NCBI GenBank assembly: GCA_914767715.1
Contig: OU612069.1
Coordinates: 29,768,079-29,832,078, forward strand
Source of the DNA: Membranipora membranacea
Lineage: Eukaryota > Bryozoa > Gymnolaemata > Cheilostomatida > Membraniporidae
Length of the DNA: 64,000 nucleotides
Reading direction: 5' to 3'
Program-made: the position numbers and the translations under genes
The notes under the pieces: model-generated
What the model was told of the DNA's origin: nothing
Database searches by the model: none
What the model saw: only the letters and a program-made list of their open reading frames with translations
Shown here: piece after piece, positions 15,101 through 22,191 of the stretch
How positions within the stretch are numbered: position 1 is the first letter of the stretch
Layout of the letters: the number at the start of each line of letters is the position of its first letter

Positions 15101-18100
15101 GTTAAAATGTTTTATCCCTTTAAATGATAAATCATGGTGTTCAATAGTCCTATGTAAGTATTATATCTTCTTAATGTGCGGAAAAGTTAGACGGAGGATA
15201 ATATCTGTATCAGCTAAGTTTAGTTTATTTTTAGCAAGGAGTAACAGATTTGGTTTAAGTTACAAGTTAGAATATTTACTGTATTATACTTTGATGATTT
15301 ACAAGTTAAGGAGGTCTTGACACAATTTTTGAGATACTTTCAGCTTTTCCACCGGGCCAATGGAACATCTATAACTATGACAATGCTGGCGACTCAAAAT
15401 CAGGAGATTATTGAAACTTTGTTAAGTAAATCATTACTCCTGAGATTCCTCCATGACGGTAACTTATAAATAGTAGAGTTAATCACCCTGAACATAATTC
15501 AGTATAATATTGTATTATATTGAGAGTTGAGGTATCAGTAGCAGGAAGTGATGGTTATTTACCTGTCAGGTAGTTCTGAGAGCCTGCAGTATGCCACATC
15601 AAGCTTCTTTAGGCTCTTTAGTTCTCCGATCCAATCAGGTAATGTACTCAGACTTTGATTCCCATGCACAGTCAGTTCCTCCAGACCAGTCAGATGTCTC
15701 ATACTGTAACAAGGAAAGTTATGTGAAGGTAAAGGGTTAGAAGTTCTGCTACGGAAATAATCCGTGTTTTGGCTGCATAGCAGGGACAAAAGACAGCCGG
15801 ACCCCAAATGACGTATCAACTGACTTCCGCTTAGAAGAATGCTATACAGCAGCATGAGAGGTATTACGGTTATGTAAAATCTTGGTTTGCAAACCAGCAA
15901 AACGGCAGCCGGTCCGGAAACCGGATAAACACAGAGGGTTGACGACAGGAAGAGCATCTGGCCGTGAAAATACCCCCTGAACAGGAACCAAGTTTGCCCC
16001 GACACTGTGACAACTGAGAGAGAGGGGCAAAGCTGACAGGTGCGGATAGCTTCGTCAAAAGTAGGGAAACTTGCTAGTAAAAGCAGAGAGGTAGCGGCAT
16101 TGATCATAGCCAGGAGAGTTTATATTCTTTGCCTGGGGAAACAAGATGGACAGGAGGATAATTAAAGGGAAAGGCTCAAAATAATATTGTTGAGGGATGC
16201 AAGCTGTATTACTGTGGAGGGAAACGAACAAGGAATGGAGTTGGGATTTGTCTCAGATGGTACTGGCAGGATAAGGTGATAGATGTACAGAGAATATCAG
16301 AGAGAATTATGAGAATGAAATTAGTAACACCAGGGAGGGACATTGTAAGCGCATACGCACCTCAGCAAGGATGTGAACAATGGGAGAGAGATCGGTTTTG
16401 TAACCAACTGGATAATGCGATTGACAGGCTACCAGGTGTGAAGGAGGCTGTTGTTGAAGGAGAATTAAATGGATGTGTCGGCATGGATAGAGCAAGGTAT
16501 GAAAGATGGCATGGAGGACAGACTCTAGGACAGATGAATGAGAGAGGGTCCTTGATTTAGCTCGGATAAACGACCTAGCTAGTCAGCACCTTCCTTGAAA
16601 AGAAAGATGAGCATTTGGTAACAAACAGGAGTGGCCGATACTTTTTGTTGATTAATCACAGACTAATTCCGAGATCATTGATGGAAAAGGTAAATAATTG
16701 AAAGGTAATACCATAAACATATAAACCCATAAAACATAAAATCTTGATGAACTTCAAACATACTCATGTTACCAGAACGCTAACCCAACTTACTTCACCA
16801 GTTTGCGAGTTTGGATAGCACTTCAGTAAAAGAGACTTTGTGTCACATTCTACATGGTAACCTACCGATCTATGTCTTCAGGTAAATTATCAGAGTAAAG
16901 AAGTTACTAGAATTCGGTTTATACAATGGCAGCCAATAGTACACTGCAGGTGTTGTCAACCAATTATCTAAAACTTAACAATGGTGTAGGTAGATGGTCA
17001 AAGATTTTCTATCACACATAATGAAAGAACTAGAAAATAAAGTTATTCCATTGTTTGCTGTATATCCTCACAGTAGGTAGTAATGTACAGCTACTAAGAA
17101 TTAATAACATCACATGCCACATTCTGGAGCAAAGGCAGCTTAATATTGATTGCTTTATGGGCTAGGCTGCAATGTCTGCACCAGGTTGGTCTATGGTTGC
17201 AGACAGGTCGGAGCACACATGGGGGCCAACCAAACCCCAGTAGTCAATAGAATGCAGTGGGATATGAACCCCCGACCTTATAATCATTTTCATGCTGAAG
17301 GACCGGCGCTCTAACCAACTGAGCCACCTCCTACTCCTAGAGGAGGATAGACTGCGTCCAGGACTGCTGGATCTGCATCAGCTCTCTACATTAGTTTGAC
17401 CCTGATATTAAGGTAATACTTATATTTTGTGTCCAGCTAGTTTGATATGTAACCTCCTGCGATTAAAAAAAAAGCAAGATCAGCAGGGGAGACAACTTAG
17501 TTATTATCATCAGAGTTTACACAGCTTACCCTGTAGACTGATCTGCAGTTCTTAAGTTCTCCAGTCTCAACACTTTGAGATGAGGTGCTATCTGATTTAG
17601 AGGTGGTATGTCACCACTTATAACCATGTGTGTCACAGTGTGACCTTCTGTAGCTGATATAAACTCATGTAGTGTTAGGTTCCTGTAGTTCACATCTTCA
17701 GGTATATCATCGATATCTGGCTCACTGTCATCTCTGTACCATATATCATACTTATCTGTTAATATAACCATACACCACTTTTAGCAATGGTGACATCAGG
17801 TTGGTTCATTGAATACCCCTAAGTCCTCTTCAGCAAAGACAACCTATACCTAACCGCCGACTACACAAAGGGACACTACCTATAAAGCCACTTCCTAGTA
17901 AAACTATAAAATTTTACTTCTGACTGTGTTGTATAGATATTTCACAATTTCCGGCATGCAGAGAAACAGAAAATTATTTATACTTGAGAGGACGAGAATT
18001 TCACAGGCTTGTCGAATATGCAAATATAAGGTGAGGTAAAAAAATACTTAGACATCAGCTATGATCACCCTACTGGCACATGCGCTACACTCAAACCAAA

Positions 18101-18880
18101 CTCTTACATACCAAGAATGAACAAGGACAACAATTTAATTACAAAAATCAGGAGAGTAACAGTTCTGAGGGCGGCGTGGCTAGAGTGATCAACTATGAAA
18201 GCTTGCCTTGTGGGACCCAAACCGATTACTCCATTGTTCCACCTCGCCTTCTCACCACCTGGCAGTAAGATATAGGGTCAAGTTAGTTAAGGGATGTTTG
18301 CACCACAAATTTTAATATTGCATGCATGAAAAACCTTTTTTACTGGTAAAAGATTGTCATGGGAAAACAAATATGGAGTCTTAATCGTAATATCATAATC
18401 CGTAATATATTGATTTAATCTTTGAATCTAGCGCTTCAACCAGTAAATTTTAGGCAATGGCCTTTTTTGCAGTGGACTTACAGTTAGTGACCTATGGGTA
18501 GTTGCCTTTTGACCCTAATAATTCACTGCTCGGGAGATGACCAATTCAGAAGTACAAACATCACGATAACAAGCGAGGTAAGGCCAGCTGATTTTGTGAG
18601 TTTCTTGTGATAACTTTAGCGACTTGATGTGAGATCATCTCATTTTGAGTCTCTGACCAAATCTGATATATTTCTTATGTTATGATCTCTTCTCTTGGTT
18701 GGAACCGTGTATACCCAATGTCAGCCTAGAAAGCCGTCAAAGCGAATACATAACTCTCTATAACTCAATCTCACCTGGCTGGCTATCTGCTGGTTGACTT
18801 GTACCTGAGTTCTGACTCTGCTTTTTCTCTGCGGACTCGATTCTACGTTTCTTTATGGGATAGTGTTGTGGTGTTTCCAT
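1..18880 (-). CDS. Multi-exon leucine-rich-repeat (LRR) gene, 3' end beyond window
   Basis: Gene model on the minus strand: exon 18880-18775, exon 17755-17530, then 141-bp LRR exons at 15703-15563, 14795-14655, 9700-9560, 9002-8862, 6074-5934, 3503-3363, 1944-1804, 1021-881 and 100 to beyond position 1. Phases join throughout: exon 1 ends in phase 1, exon 2 enters in phase 1 and leaves in phase 2, and every LRR exon enters and leaves in phase 2. The protein starts with a basic stretch (KKRR), then an acidic segment, then an LRR-like lead-in and an array of 23-24-residue LRRs of the LPDWIGELKSLKKLDV type, as in LAP/Shoc2-like and ROCO/NLR-like LRR proteins. I see no signal peptide or membrane segment. 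No enzymatic or signalling domain lies in the window; one may follow downstream. The large introns hold many transposons. The function is unknown; protein-protein or ligand recognition is the general role of such LRRs. Confidence 0.75.
101..1803. repeat. Introns of tandemly duplicated LRR units A-B-C
   Basis: Acceptor-to-acceptor spacing is 921 bp (A to B) and 923 bp (B to C). The A-B and B-C introns match almost base for base over long stretches, for example GGCTCAAAGTTGTGTGCCCC near 299 and 1218. They are non-coding. The plus-strand frames at 477-710 and 1313-1633 are two copies of the same intronic sequence and have no recognisable product. This is recent tandem duplication of an exon plus its intron. 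Confidence 0.75.
881..1021 (-). CDS. LRR cassette exon B (141 bp, phase 2-2), divergent
   Basis: Acceptor TTCCTTGTTACAG, donor ACAG/GTAAATAA. Two LRRs: IRYLTGLEELSITCNSSLGP, then LSYWIGELKSLKKIGVTCC and SLTELPD. It is the most divergent cassette on the first-repeat concave face, although its introns are very close to those of unit A. Confidence 0.78.
1804..1944 (-). CDS. LRR cassette exon C (141 bp, phase 2-2)
   Basis: Acceptor TTCCTTGTTACAG, donor ACAG/GTGAATAA. Two LRRs: MRYLTGLEELIVGHNRSLST, then LPDWIRELKSLKKLDVVNC and SLTELPD. The frame is complete, but the open frame does not extend upstream of the acceptor here, which supports the acceptor as the true exon border. Confidence 0.78.
2035..2150 (+). 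mobile_element. Short 3'-end LINE fragment
   Basis: Contains TTCGATGCTATCAACC, then about 50 bp later ends in the tandem tail AACTTCAAACTTCAAAC. The same module with the same tail is at 34735-34832. CR1/L2-like LINEs commonly end in short tandem tails, so I read both as 5'-truncated LINE ends. Clade not determined. Confidence 0.45.
2150..3362. other. LRR gene intron between exons C and D
   Basis: Non-coding. The first part (2210-2460) is a diverged copy of the intron unit seen at 234-480; the end (3180-3350) resembles the sequence 3' of each LRR exon. I see no other gene in the middle. Confidence 0.5.
3363..3503 (-). CDS. LRR cassette exon D (141 bp, phase 2-2)
   Basis: Acceptor TTCCTTGTTACAG, donor ACAG/GTAAATAA. 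Two LRRs: MRYLTGLQELLVRSNERLST, then LPDWIGELKSLKKLDVANC and RLTELPD. The upstream intron carries an RTE-like fragment at the same distance as in unit I. Confidence 0.8.
3650..4830 (+). mobile_element. RTE-like LINE fragment, endonuclease part, decayed
   Basis: Non-LTR retrotransposon fragment with a 5'-UTR-like start (GGATAAACACAGAGGGTTGA near 3722), then apurinic-type endonuclease sequence. The frame at 3997-4341 contains NIVSAYAPQQGC, GELNGRVG and ERWHGG, which correspond to the SAYAPQ, GDLNGHVG and HGG motifs of RTE/BovB-like EEP endonucleases. The catalytic D of GDLN is E here, so it would be inactive. Further on, AAQHQLLVADLN-like and EGPERIKWW-like sequence (about 4505-4600) matches the linker after the endonuclease. 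Stops and frameshifts break it and no reverse transcriptase domain follows. It lies in the intron upstream of LRR exon D. Confidence 0.65.
4957..5645. repeat. Foldback element with about 0.3-kb inverted arms
   Basis: The left arm (about 4957-5264) and right arm (about 5364-5645) are imperfect reverse complements across nearly their whole length, separated by a spacer of about 99 bp. The outer ends pair CACAGAGTAAGGATATA with TATATCCTTACTCTGTG. The inner ends pair CCAGGTTTTTAAAATGAGTTT with its reverse complement. No coding capacity. A foldback/MITE-type transposon or local inverted duplication fits. If transcribed within the LRR intron it would fold into a long hairpin. Confidence 0.75.
5934..6074 (-). 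CDS. LRR cassette exon E (141 bp, phase 2-2)
   Basis: Acceptor TTCCTTGTTACAG, donor ACAG/GTGAATAA. Two LRRs: MAYLTGLQELIVHGNRSLRT, then LPDGIGELKSLKKLDVSDC and RLTKLPD. The conserved W of LPDW is G here. Confidence 0.8.
6117..6510 (+). repeat. Second copy of RTE-like linker fragment
   Basis: Starting at CAATCACAAACTAGTTCCGA this segment matches 4432-4830 closely, including GGACCTGAGAGGATAAAATG and the GCAGGATGGCAGATTTCATC end. It joins the LRR unit sequence about 43 bp upstream of exon E. It is best read as a copy of the unit D arrangement with an internal deletion, not as an independent insertion. Confidence 0.7.
6511..8861. other. LRR gene intron between exons E and F
   Basis: About 2.3 kb without a recognisable exon. 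It contains the hAT-like MITE at 7178-7405. The frames at 7633-7922 and 8522-8794 have no family match that I recognise. The end (8780-8861) is the sequence common to the 3' side of the LRR exons. Confidence 0.45.
7178..7405. mobile_element. Small hAT-like MITE
   Basis: About 228 bp with terminal inverted repeats CAGGGCCGTAG at the left and CTACGGTCCTG at the right (10 of 11 bases pair). A CAGGG terminus is typical of hAT elements. The 8-bp flanks do not match well, so the insertion is old or the border is slightly off. No coding sequence. Confidence 0.45.
8862..9002 (-). CDS. LRR cassette exon F (141 bp, phase 2-2)
   Basis: Acceptor CTTTGAACAG, donor ACAG/GTAAATAA. Two LRRs: MRYLTGLEELIVSENDNLST, then LPEWIGELKNLKKLDVSHC and KLTELPD. 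The flanking intron resembles that of exon G, so F and G are a recent pair. Confidence 0.8.
9003..9559. repeat. Intron between LRR exons F and G, with unit repeats
   Basis: 9040-9220 is repeated at 9745-9925 (upstream of exon G). 9270-9480 is repeated at 13565-13765, beyond the LINE insertion. These are parts of the duplicated LRR unit. Non-coding. Confidence 0.55.
9560..9700 (-). CDS. LRR cassette exon G (141 bp, phase 2-2), divergent
   Basis: Acceptor CCTTTGTACAG, donor GAGAG/GTAAGTAAG. Frame intact: IRYLTGLEDLMASRNDNLST, then LLVRIGELKSLKKLDVTDC and RLYDLPE. The usual LPDW is replaced by LLVR, so the first repeat is less canonical. The spacing to exon F (698 bp) is the shortest in the array. 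Confidence 0.75.
10576..11872 (+). pseudogene. LINE EEP endonuclease domain with frameshift
   Basis: The first frame (10576-11028) carries LGTWNVRTM (EEP start) and DIAALQETRI (the catalytic E of QET). The second frame (11021-11872) continues with LILLGDFNARVG (catalytic GDFN), YVITRK and DACWTDHRLI (catalytic DH). An extra A near 11025-11031 causes the shift. The domain order and catalytic residues are otherwise complete. The frame ends at TAG 11870, and the same frame is open again straight after it into the reverse transcriptase. Confidence 0.85.
11873..13435 (+). pseudogene. LINE reverse transcriptase domain
   Basis: The frame is continuous with the endonuclease apart from TAG 11870. Visible motifs: KAVGPDGIPAE (palm), IFKKGD, QCGFRPGRGTVDMIF, FIDLTKAFDSVDR (first catalytic Asp), VKQGCVIAPTLFSIF, then LQYADDNAIV (the YADD catalytic pair), LNKKKTQVL-like sequence and a C-terminal YLGSCL segment. 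After 13435 the frame ends in sequence that does not continue the family's usual C-terminus. Confidence 0.88.
13764..14535 (-). mobile_element. 5'-truncated LINE fragment, reverse transcriptase C-terminal half
   Basis: On the minus strand the frame runs GCPQGCVLSPLLFSIYTDAI, then HILKYADDMAIVGLL with the YADD motif, then NTDKTKKMVLDF and FKYLGTIF, thumb/connection sequence typical of CR1/L2/Rex-like LINEs. Downstream the frame is broken by stops but still shows LPILMYNAELWF. It ends near 13764 at a TTATCTTATC tail, a usual type of LINE 3' end. Inserted in the intron upstream of LRR exon H. Confidence 0.75.
14655..14795 (-). CDS. LRR cassette exon H (141 bp, phase 2-2)
   Basis: Acceptor TTCCTTGTTACAG, donor AAAG/GTAAATAA. 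Two LRRs: MRYLTGLQELTVQANHSLNT, then LPDWIGELESLKKLDVSHC and WLTKLPE. It differs from the common framework by ELES for ELKS and by a final E. Confidence 0.8.
14796..15562. repeat. Intron between LRR exons H and I (duplicated unit)
   Basis: Non-coding and closely similar to the A-B and B-C introns, e.g. 14930-15030 against 234-340 and 15080-15330 against 395-640. Acceptor-to-acceptor spacing H to I is 908 bp. Confidence 0.6.
15563..15703 (-). CDS. LRR cassette exon I (141 bp, phase 2-2)
   Basis: Acceptor TTCCTTGTTACAG, donor ACAG/GTAAATAA. It encodes two LRRs: MRHLTGLEELTVHGNQSLST, then LPDWIGELKSLKKLDVAYC and RLSELPD. Variable residues are T, H, G and Q in strand 1 and A, Y and R in strand 2. 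It is the first cassette after exon 2. Confidence 0.8.
15850..16720 (+). mobile_element. RTE-like LINE fragment, second copy upstream of exon I
   Basis: It closely matches 3650-4480 and begins at the same distance from the LRR acceptor. The frame at 16276-16560 carries DIVSAYAPQQGC, VEGELNGCVG and ERWHGG. Just upstream RTRNGVGICLRWYW fits the RxxGVG segment of RTE endonucleases. Stops and the D-to-E change in GDLN mark it as dead. The shared position shows that the insertion preceded duplication of the LRR unit. Confidence 0.65.
17105..17334 (-). mobile_element. tRNA-derived SINE
   Basis: On the minus strand the element starts near 17334 with GGAGGTGGCTCAGTTGGTTA, a tRNA-like head with A box TGGCTCAGTTGG. 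About 50 bp later comes a B-box-like GGTTCATATCC. A tRNA-unrelated body follows towards 17105; its 3' end is not sharply defined. It lies inside LRR gene intron 2. An RNA polymerase III promoter is implied by the boxes. It is not a functional tRNA: a cloverleaf does not close. Confidence 0.65.
17530..17755 (-). CDS. LRR gene, exon 2 (acidic segment and LRR lead-in)
   Basis: A 226-bp exon between acceptor TTAACAG and donor GG/GTAAGC. It begins with two bases completing a codon (G+AT, Asp), then 74 codons, then two bases, so it enters in phase 1 and leaves in phase 2 as its neighbours require. The first part is acidic and aromatic (KYDIWYRDDSEPDIDDIPED). The second part (IAPHLKVLRLENL) has LRR spacing and may be a capping repeat. 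I do not recognise a named domain in the acidic part. Confidence 0.65.
17756..18774 (-). other. LRR gene intron 1
   Basis: Spacer between the first exon donor (GTGAGATT) and the exon 2 acceptor (TATATTAACAG). I see no coding sequence. Around 18175-18235 there is a weakly tRNA-like stretch (GGCGTGGCTAGAGTG, then CCCAAACCGATTACTCC) that could be an old SINE head, but it is too degraded to call. Confidence 0.45.
18775..18880 (-). CDS. LRR gene, first coding exon
   Basis: ATG at 18880-18878 in the context ACCATGG, with an in-frame TAA eight codons upstream, which supports this start. It encodes 35 residues beginning METPQHYPIKKRRIES and ending ADSQP, plus the first base of the next codon. The donor is CCAG/GTGAGATT (phase 1). 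KKRR looks like a basic nuclear-localisation or phospholipid-binding patch; that is inference. The exon is rich in S, Q and K and probably disordered. Confidence 0.65.
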
Positions 18881-19221
18881 GGTTACATGAAAACTTGGGC
18901 TTTATCAGACCTGATCTATCTGCTATCTATCGGTCCATCCGGAGTCTAAAATATCAGATATAACATACAAGTAACATATAACTGAGATGTGTTCTCGACA
19001 AGGTAAAAGAAGAGATTCAGACAGAAAGTGGAAATAACAAGACAAAATCATGGACAGTGTTAGGCTTTTCCTTCTCTGAATGCTCCATTTTGAACTTTGA
19101 CTAAGATTATCCCTTAACAAGCTGAAGATATTTGAATATTCCAACTTATTGGTAAGTTGGCTTCACCTAAGCTTAGAATTATTTACGCTAGGTGGTCTGC
19201 AAGTAATCACAGTAATGCACT
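18881..19221. other. Upstream flank of the LRR gene
   Basis: About 340 bp upstream of the LRR gene start and next to a hAT-type element. It should hold the 5' UTR or promoter. No clear TATA box or other motif stands out. A short minus-strand reading frame at 19144-18923 has no recognisable product. Confidence 0.3.
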
Positions 19222-19253
19222 GTGAATGGCAGTGGTACTTTTGTACAGTGAGT

Positions 19254-19318
19254 AAGTGGAGCTCAGCTCCACTTGGTTATAAACACCCTTCTTGAAGTGG
19301 AGCTGAGCTCCACTTCAA
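19254..19318. repeat. Paired palindromic GTGGAGCT blocks
   Basis: AAGTGGAGCTCAGCTCCACTT (19255-19275) and AAGTGGAGCTGAGCTCCACTT (about 19297-19317) are each palindromic around their centre and are reverse complements of each other. They lie just inside the left end of the hAT element, a usual place for transposase-binding subterminal repeats; that role is inferred. Confidence 0.6.
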
Positions 19319-19454
19319 TTTTTTTGTTCCCTGGATAAGCAGAGCTCTCATCCTGGGAGGATTCGAAACCTGAGTTTTGATATTAGCATGTCGCATAGTG
19401 GTATTTTAAAGGTGTAAAACGCCCTGAGCATAAACAGCTGAGGGTACGTCTGAG

Positions 19455-19694
19455 ATGGCACCGAAATATTGTTGGGTGAAACACCTGAGATTTGAAAATT
19501 ATGTGCAAAGAATAGCTGGCAAAGCAAGTCAAAGAATGCGCGTTGTTAAAAAAATGTTGCATCTCAGTTCAAAGCCATTAGCTTTCATGATGTTCAAAAG
19601 TTGTGTAGTTTCCCTCTTTATGTATTTATTGTCTGCCTGTTTTGCACACGAGCATATGTACCATAGACAAGAAATTACTAAGGAAAGTTTTTAA
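19455..19694 (+). pseudogene. Possible LINE reverse-transcriptase C-terminal scrap
   Basis: An 80-codon frame inside the hAT element. RIAGKASQRMRVVKKMLHL followed by FKSCVVSLFMYLLSACFAH has the spacing of the thumb/connection region of CR1/Jockey-like reverse transcriptases (helical basic stretch, then a hydrophobic segment). No catalytic motif is present. It could equally be chance. Confidence 0.3.
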
Positions 19695-20017
19695 TTTAAT
19701 TGTTAAAGGCAACTCCTTGGTCACATCATACACAATTTTCTAGAGCGATGCCCTCAAATGCAAGTTCCATACTCTAGTAGCAAGTTCATTTATTGACAAA
19801 GTATATGCATCCTTTTCTCGCAACATTTCATGTTTGTGATAGCAAGTAAATCAATAAAAACCTAGAGCATTTCTTGTAAACATAAAATCGTAAATAATTT
19901 TAGATTTGATCCAGATGAACCAATTCATATGGACTAACCAAGGCCGTCGCCACAGGTGAAAACGAATCCCCATGATGTTAAATTATGATGTTTGTAAAAA
20001 TATTGATTTAAAGGCGC

Positions 20018-21060
20018 CAGGGTAGAAAGGCATAACTAATGTAATGTGATGCTATTGAAATCATTGCCTGGATTTATCCGGTTCACCTGCAAAATCACTT
20101 TTTTAACATGTCTAAGAGGGACTGCACATGTGCGAGTGTTTACAGCTTAGCGAGGGAAGTTCCCCGCCCTTTTATAGTAAGCGGCTTATAATTACACGCT
20201 ACAACGCTTCTCGCAGCAGATTATACTAGGGCAATGTTTGCCAGCGAGAGAATAGTCTCATTGGTTAATTAGCAGTATCCAGTGGCACGTTTATGACGAG
20301 AATCATTAAAAGGCTTTGTTTATGGAATATCATTGGCTGATAGCTAACCTTATGATTATATCGCAGCTTGTAAACACGCTTTGTGTCTGCAGTGAAAAAT
20401 GAGGAGATAATGAGCAAAGCTAGAATTTCAAGCTCTATTTTATTTTTACTAGCTCTAGTATTCTAGCTGGTCTGTGGACTGCTTAAAATTCCAATTTCTT
20501 TTTAGCCATAATAATCTCTTTTGCAAATCTCTGGGATTGGCAGTTCAATAAGAGCATAGCTTATCACAAATGAAATCAAATACCCAGAACAAATACCACA
20601 CATTATTCTCATGCAAAAGTTTGATGTTATCTTTATTATTCATCTCAGTTGGGGTGTTAAGTGTTGATATTCCATAACGATTAGAAATCATTGTTCGATC
20701 ATTGATTTAGAAATGACTTGAATAGGCAGCGCCGTGAGAGTATTATTACAGTGAGTGCAGTGAGAGACATTATTAGTATAGGCAGTGCAATAATCGAATC
20801 GAGGCGCCAGGGTAGAAAGGCATAATTAATGTAATGTGATGCTATTGAAATCATTGCCTTGATTTATCCGGTTCACCTGCAAAATCACTTTTTTAACATG
20901 TCTAAAATTCCAATTTCTATTTAGCCAAAATAATCTCTTGGGATCTCTGGGATCATTGTTTGATCATTGATTTAGAAATGACTTGAATAGGCAGTGCAGT
21001 GAGAGTATTATTACAGTGAGTGCAGTGAGAGGCATTATTAGTATAGGCAGTGCAGTATTA
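20018..21060. repeat. Internal duplications in the hAT element
   Basis: GGCGCCAGGGTAGAAAGGCA and the next 85 bp occur at about 20018 and 20800. The block with GACTTGAATAGGCAG and ACAGTGAGTGCAGTGAGAG occurs at about 20715 and 20983. All are in the same orientation. Non-coding. Confidence 0.7.
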
Positions 21061-21530
21061 TTTACATAGCTTATCACAACTACAATCTAATACTGGATCA
21101 TTCATTAATAATATGGCATAAATTATTGTAAGGCAACATTTAGCATTGTTTATATATTATTCATCTCTGCCAACGAGCAAAATTGAGTTTTTAGCTTACA
21201 TTCTAAAATCCCCTGAGTAGCCTGAGTTGAACCCAAAAATCTGAGTAGCTCGGGCTAAACCTGAGTGGTTGAGAGCCCTGTCGAAAACAATGGGGAGTAA
21301 ACTGTTCTCATGCTGGAGCCATACTAATAGGTGGTAAATACATTAATATTTGAGTGTTGGCTATGTGTTGTCAGTCCAGAAAAGTTATTTCTGCAACCGC
21401 CAATGGCAACCTCTACAGAAGGTTGCTGGCTAAACCTTGCCGGCTGGGAGGATTGATTGATGAATTAAAAAATTTAAATAAGTAAGAGCTCCACTTCATT
21501 ATCCCTTACAAAAGTACCACTGGTGAATGG

Positions 21531-21805
21531 TATTGTGTAGTTGTTTAAGCAATACTAACGCAATACAACAGTGTTACTAGTTGGGGTTCACAATCCCTCA
21601 AACCTATCATTACATAATAATCAATCAACCTACGTGAGATCCATGAAAGTTGAAGGCTCAGAGTCCTTTGATATATCCACCCAAGCATTTAAGAGTCAAA
21701 CCTCAGCTCTGAACCTCTACAGCTCCAGCCCTTGTTATAATCTCACACTGCCTCAAACCACCGACCTAAGTATACCTACTGTCAATAGGCTTAGTGCTAC
21801 TGTCT
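21531..21805. other. Spacer with a short uncharacterised frame
   Basis: Between the hAT element and MITE B. It contains a 78-codon plus-strand frame (21571-21807), rich in S, T, L and N, with no family that I recognise. It is probably not a gene. Confidence 0.3.
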
Positions 21806-22190
21806 AAAGTTGTGGCTACACACGCCGTATTTTCCACAGGTTTGGGGCATCATTAGCTCTGCCAGATGCATAGGATAGCTAGGTTGGCTCTGCCAGATGC
21901 CTCGGATGGGCTAACCTACTTGTTGGTTCTATCCGTAGCCGTAGCTGTAGTACGGCCAGCTATTCCTTTGTTATTTGTGAAAGAGGCGGGGCTTAATTAA
22001 ATTACTAAATAGGGATTGGTTTCATTCATTCAAGTCGAACAATAGGAAGGCGAAGCAGACCCAAATTGTATTGTAATTGAAAGGGATAGGCCTAGCTATT
22101 AATAGGCGTGTGTCGCACCTTGCCCAATCCGTAGCCTTACTAAAAGTTTCCCAATCCTATGGATAGTACGGTGTGTGTAGCCAGAGCTTT
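21806..22190. mobile_element. MITE B (GTGGCTACA-type ends)
   Basis: About 385 bp. The left end AAAGTTGTGGCTACACACGC pairs imperfectly with the right end (reverse complement AAAGCTCTGGCTACACACAC), and the pairing continues for about 40 bp. No coding sequence. A clean target duplication is not visible. It lies directly against MITE C. Confidence 0.6.
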
Positions 22191-22191
22191 A

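Larger units (their letters stand above)
19230..21522. mobile_element. hAT-type DNA transposon, non-autonomous, with 8-bp target duplication
   Basis: The target duplication GTGAATGG is exact at 19222-19229 and 21523-21530. Terminal inverted repeats begin CAGTGGTACTTTTGTA on both strands, with a subterminal AGTGGAGCTC block paired further in. An 8-bp duplication and a CAG start fit the hAT superfamily. No transposase frame is visible in the 2.3 kb. Inside are large internal duplications (20018-20110 against 20800-20905; about 20488-20775 against 20905-21060) and a possible LINE remnant. Confidence 0.82.

Noticed and set aside
17105-17334. Functional tRNA gene
   Set aside because: A and B boxes are present, but the acceptor and anticodon stems do not close; it fits a SINE.
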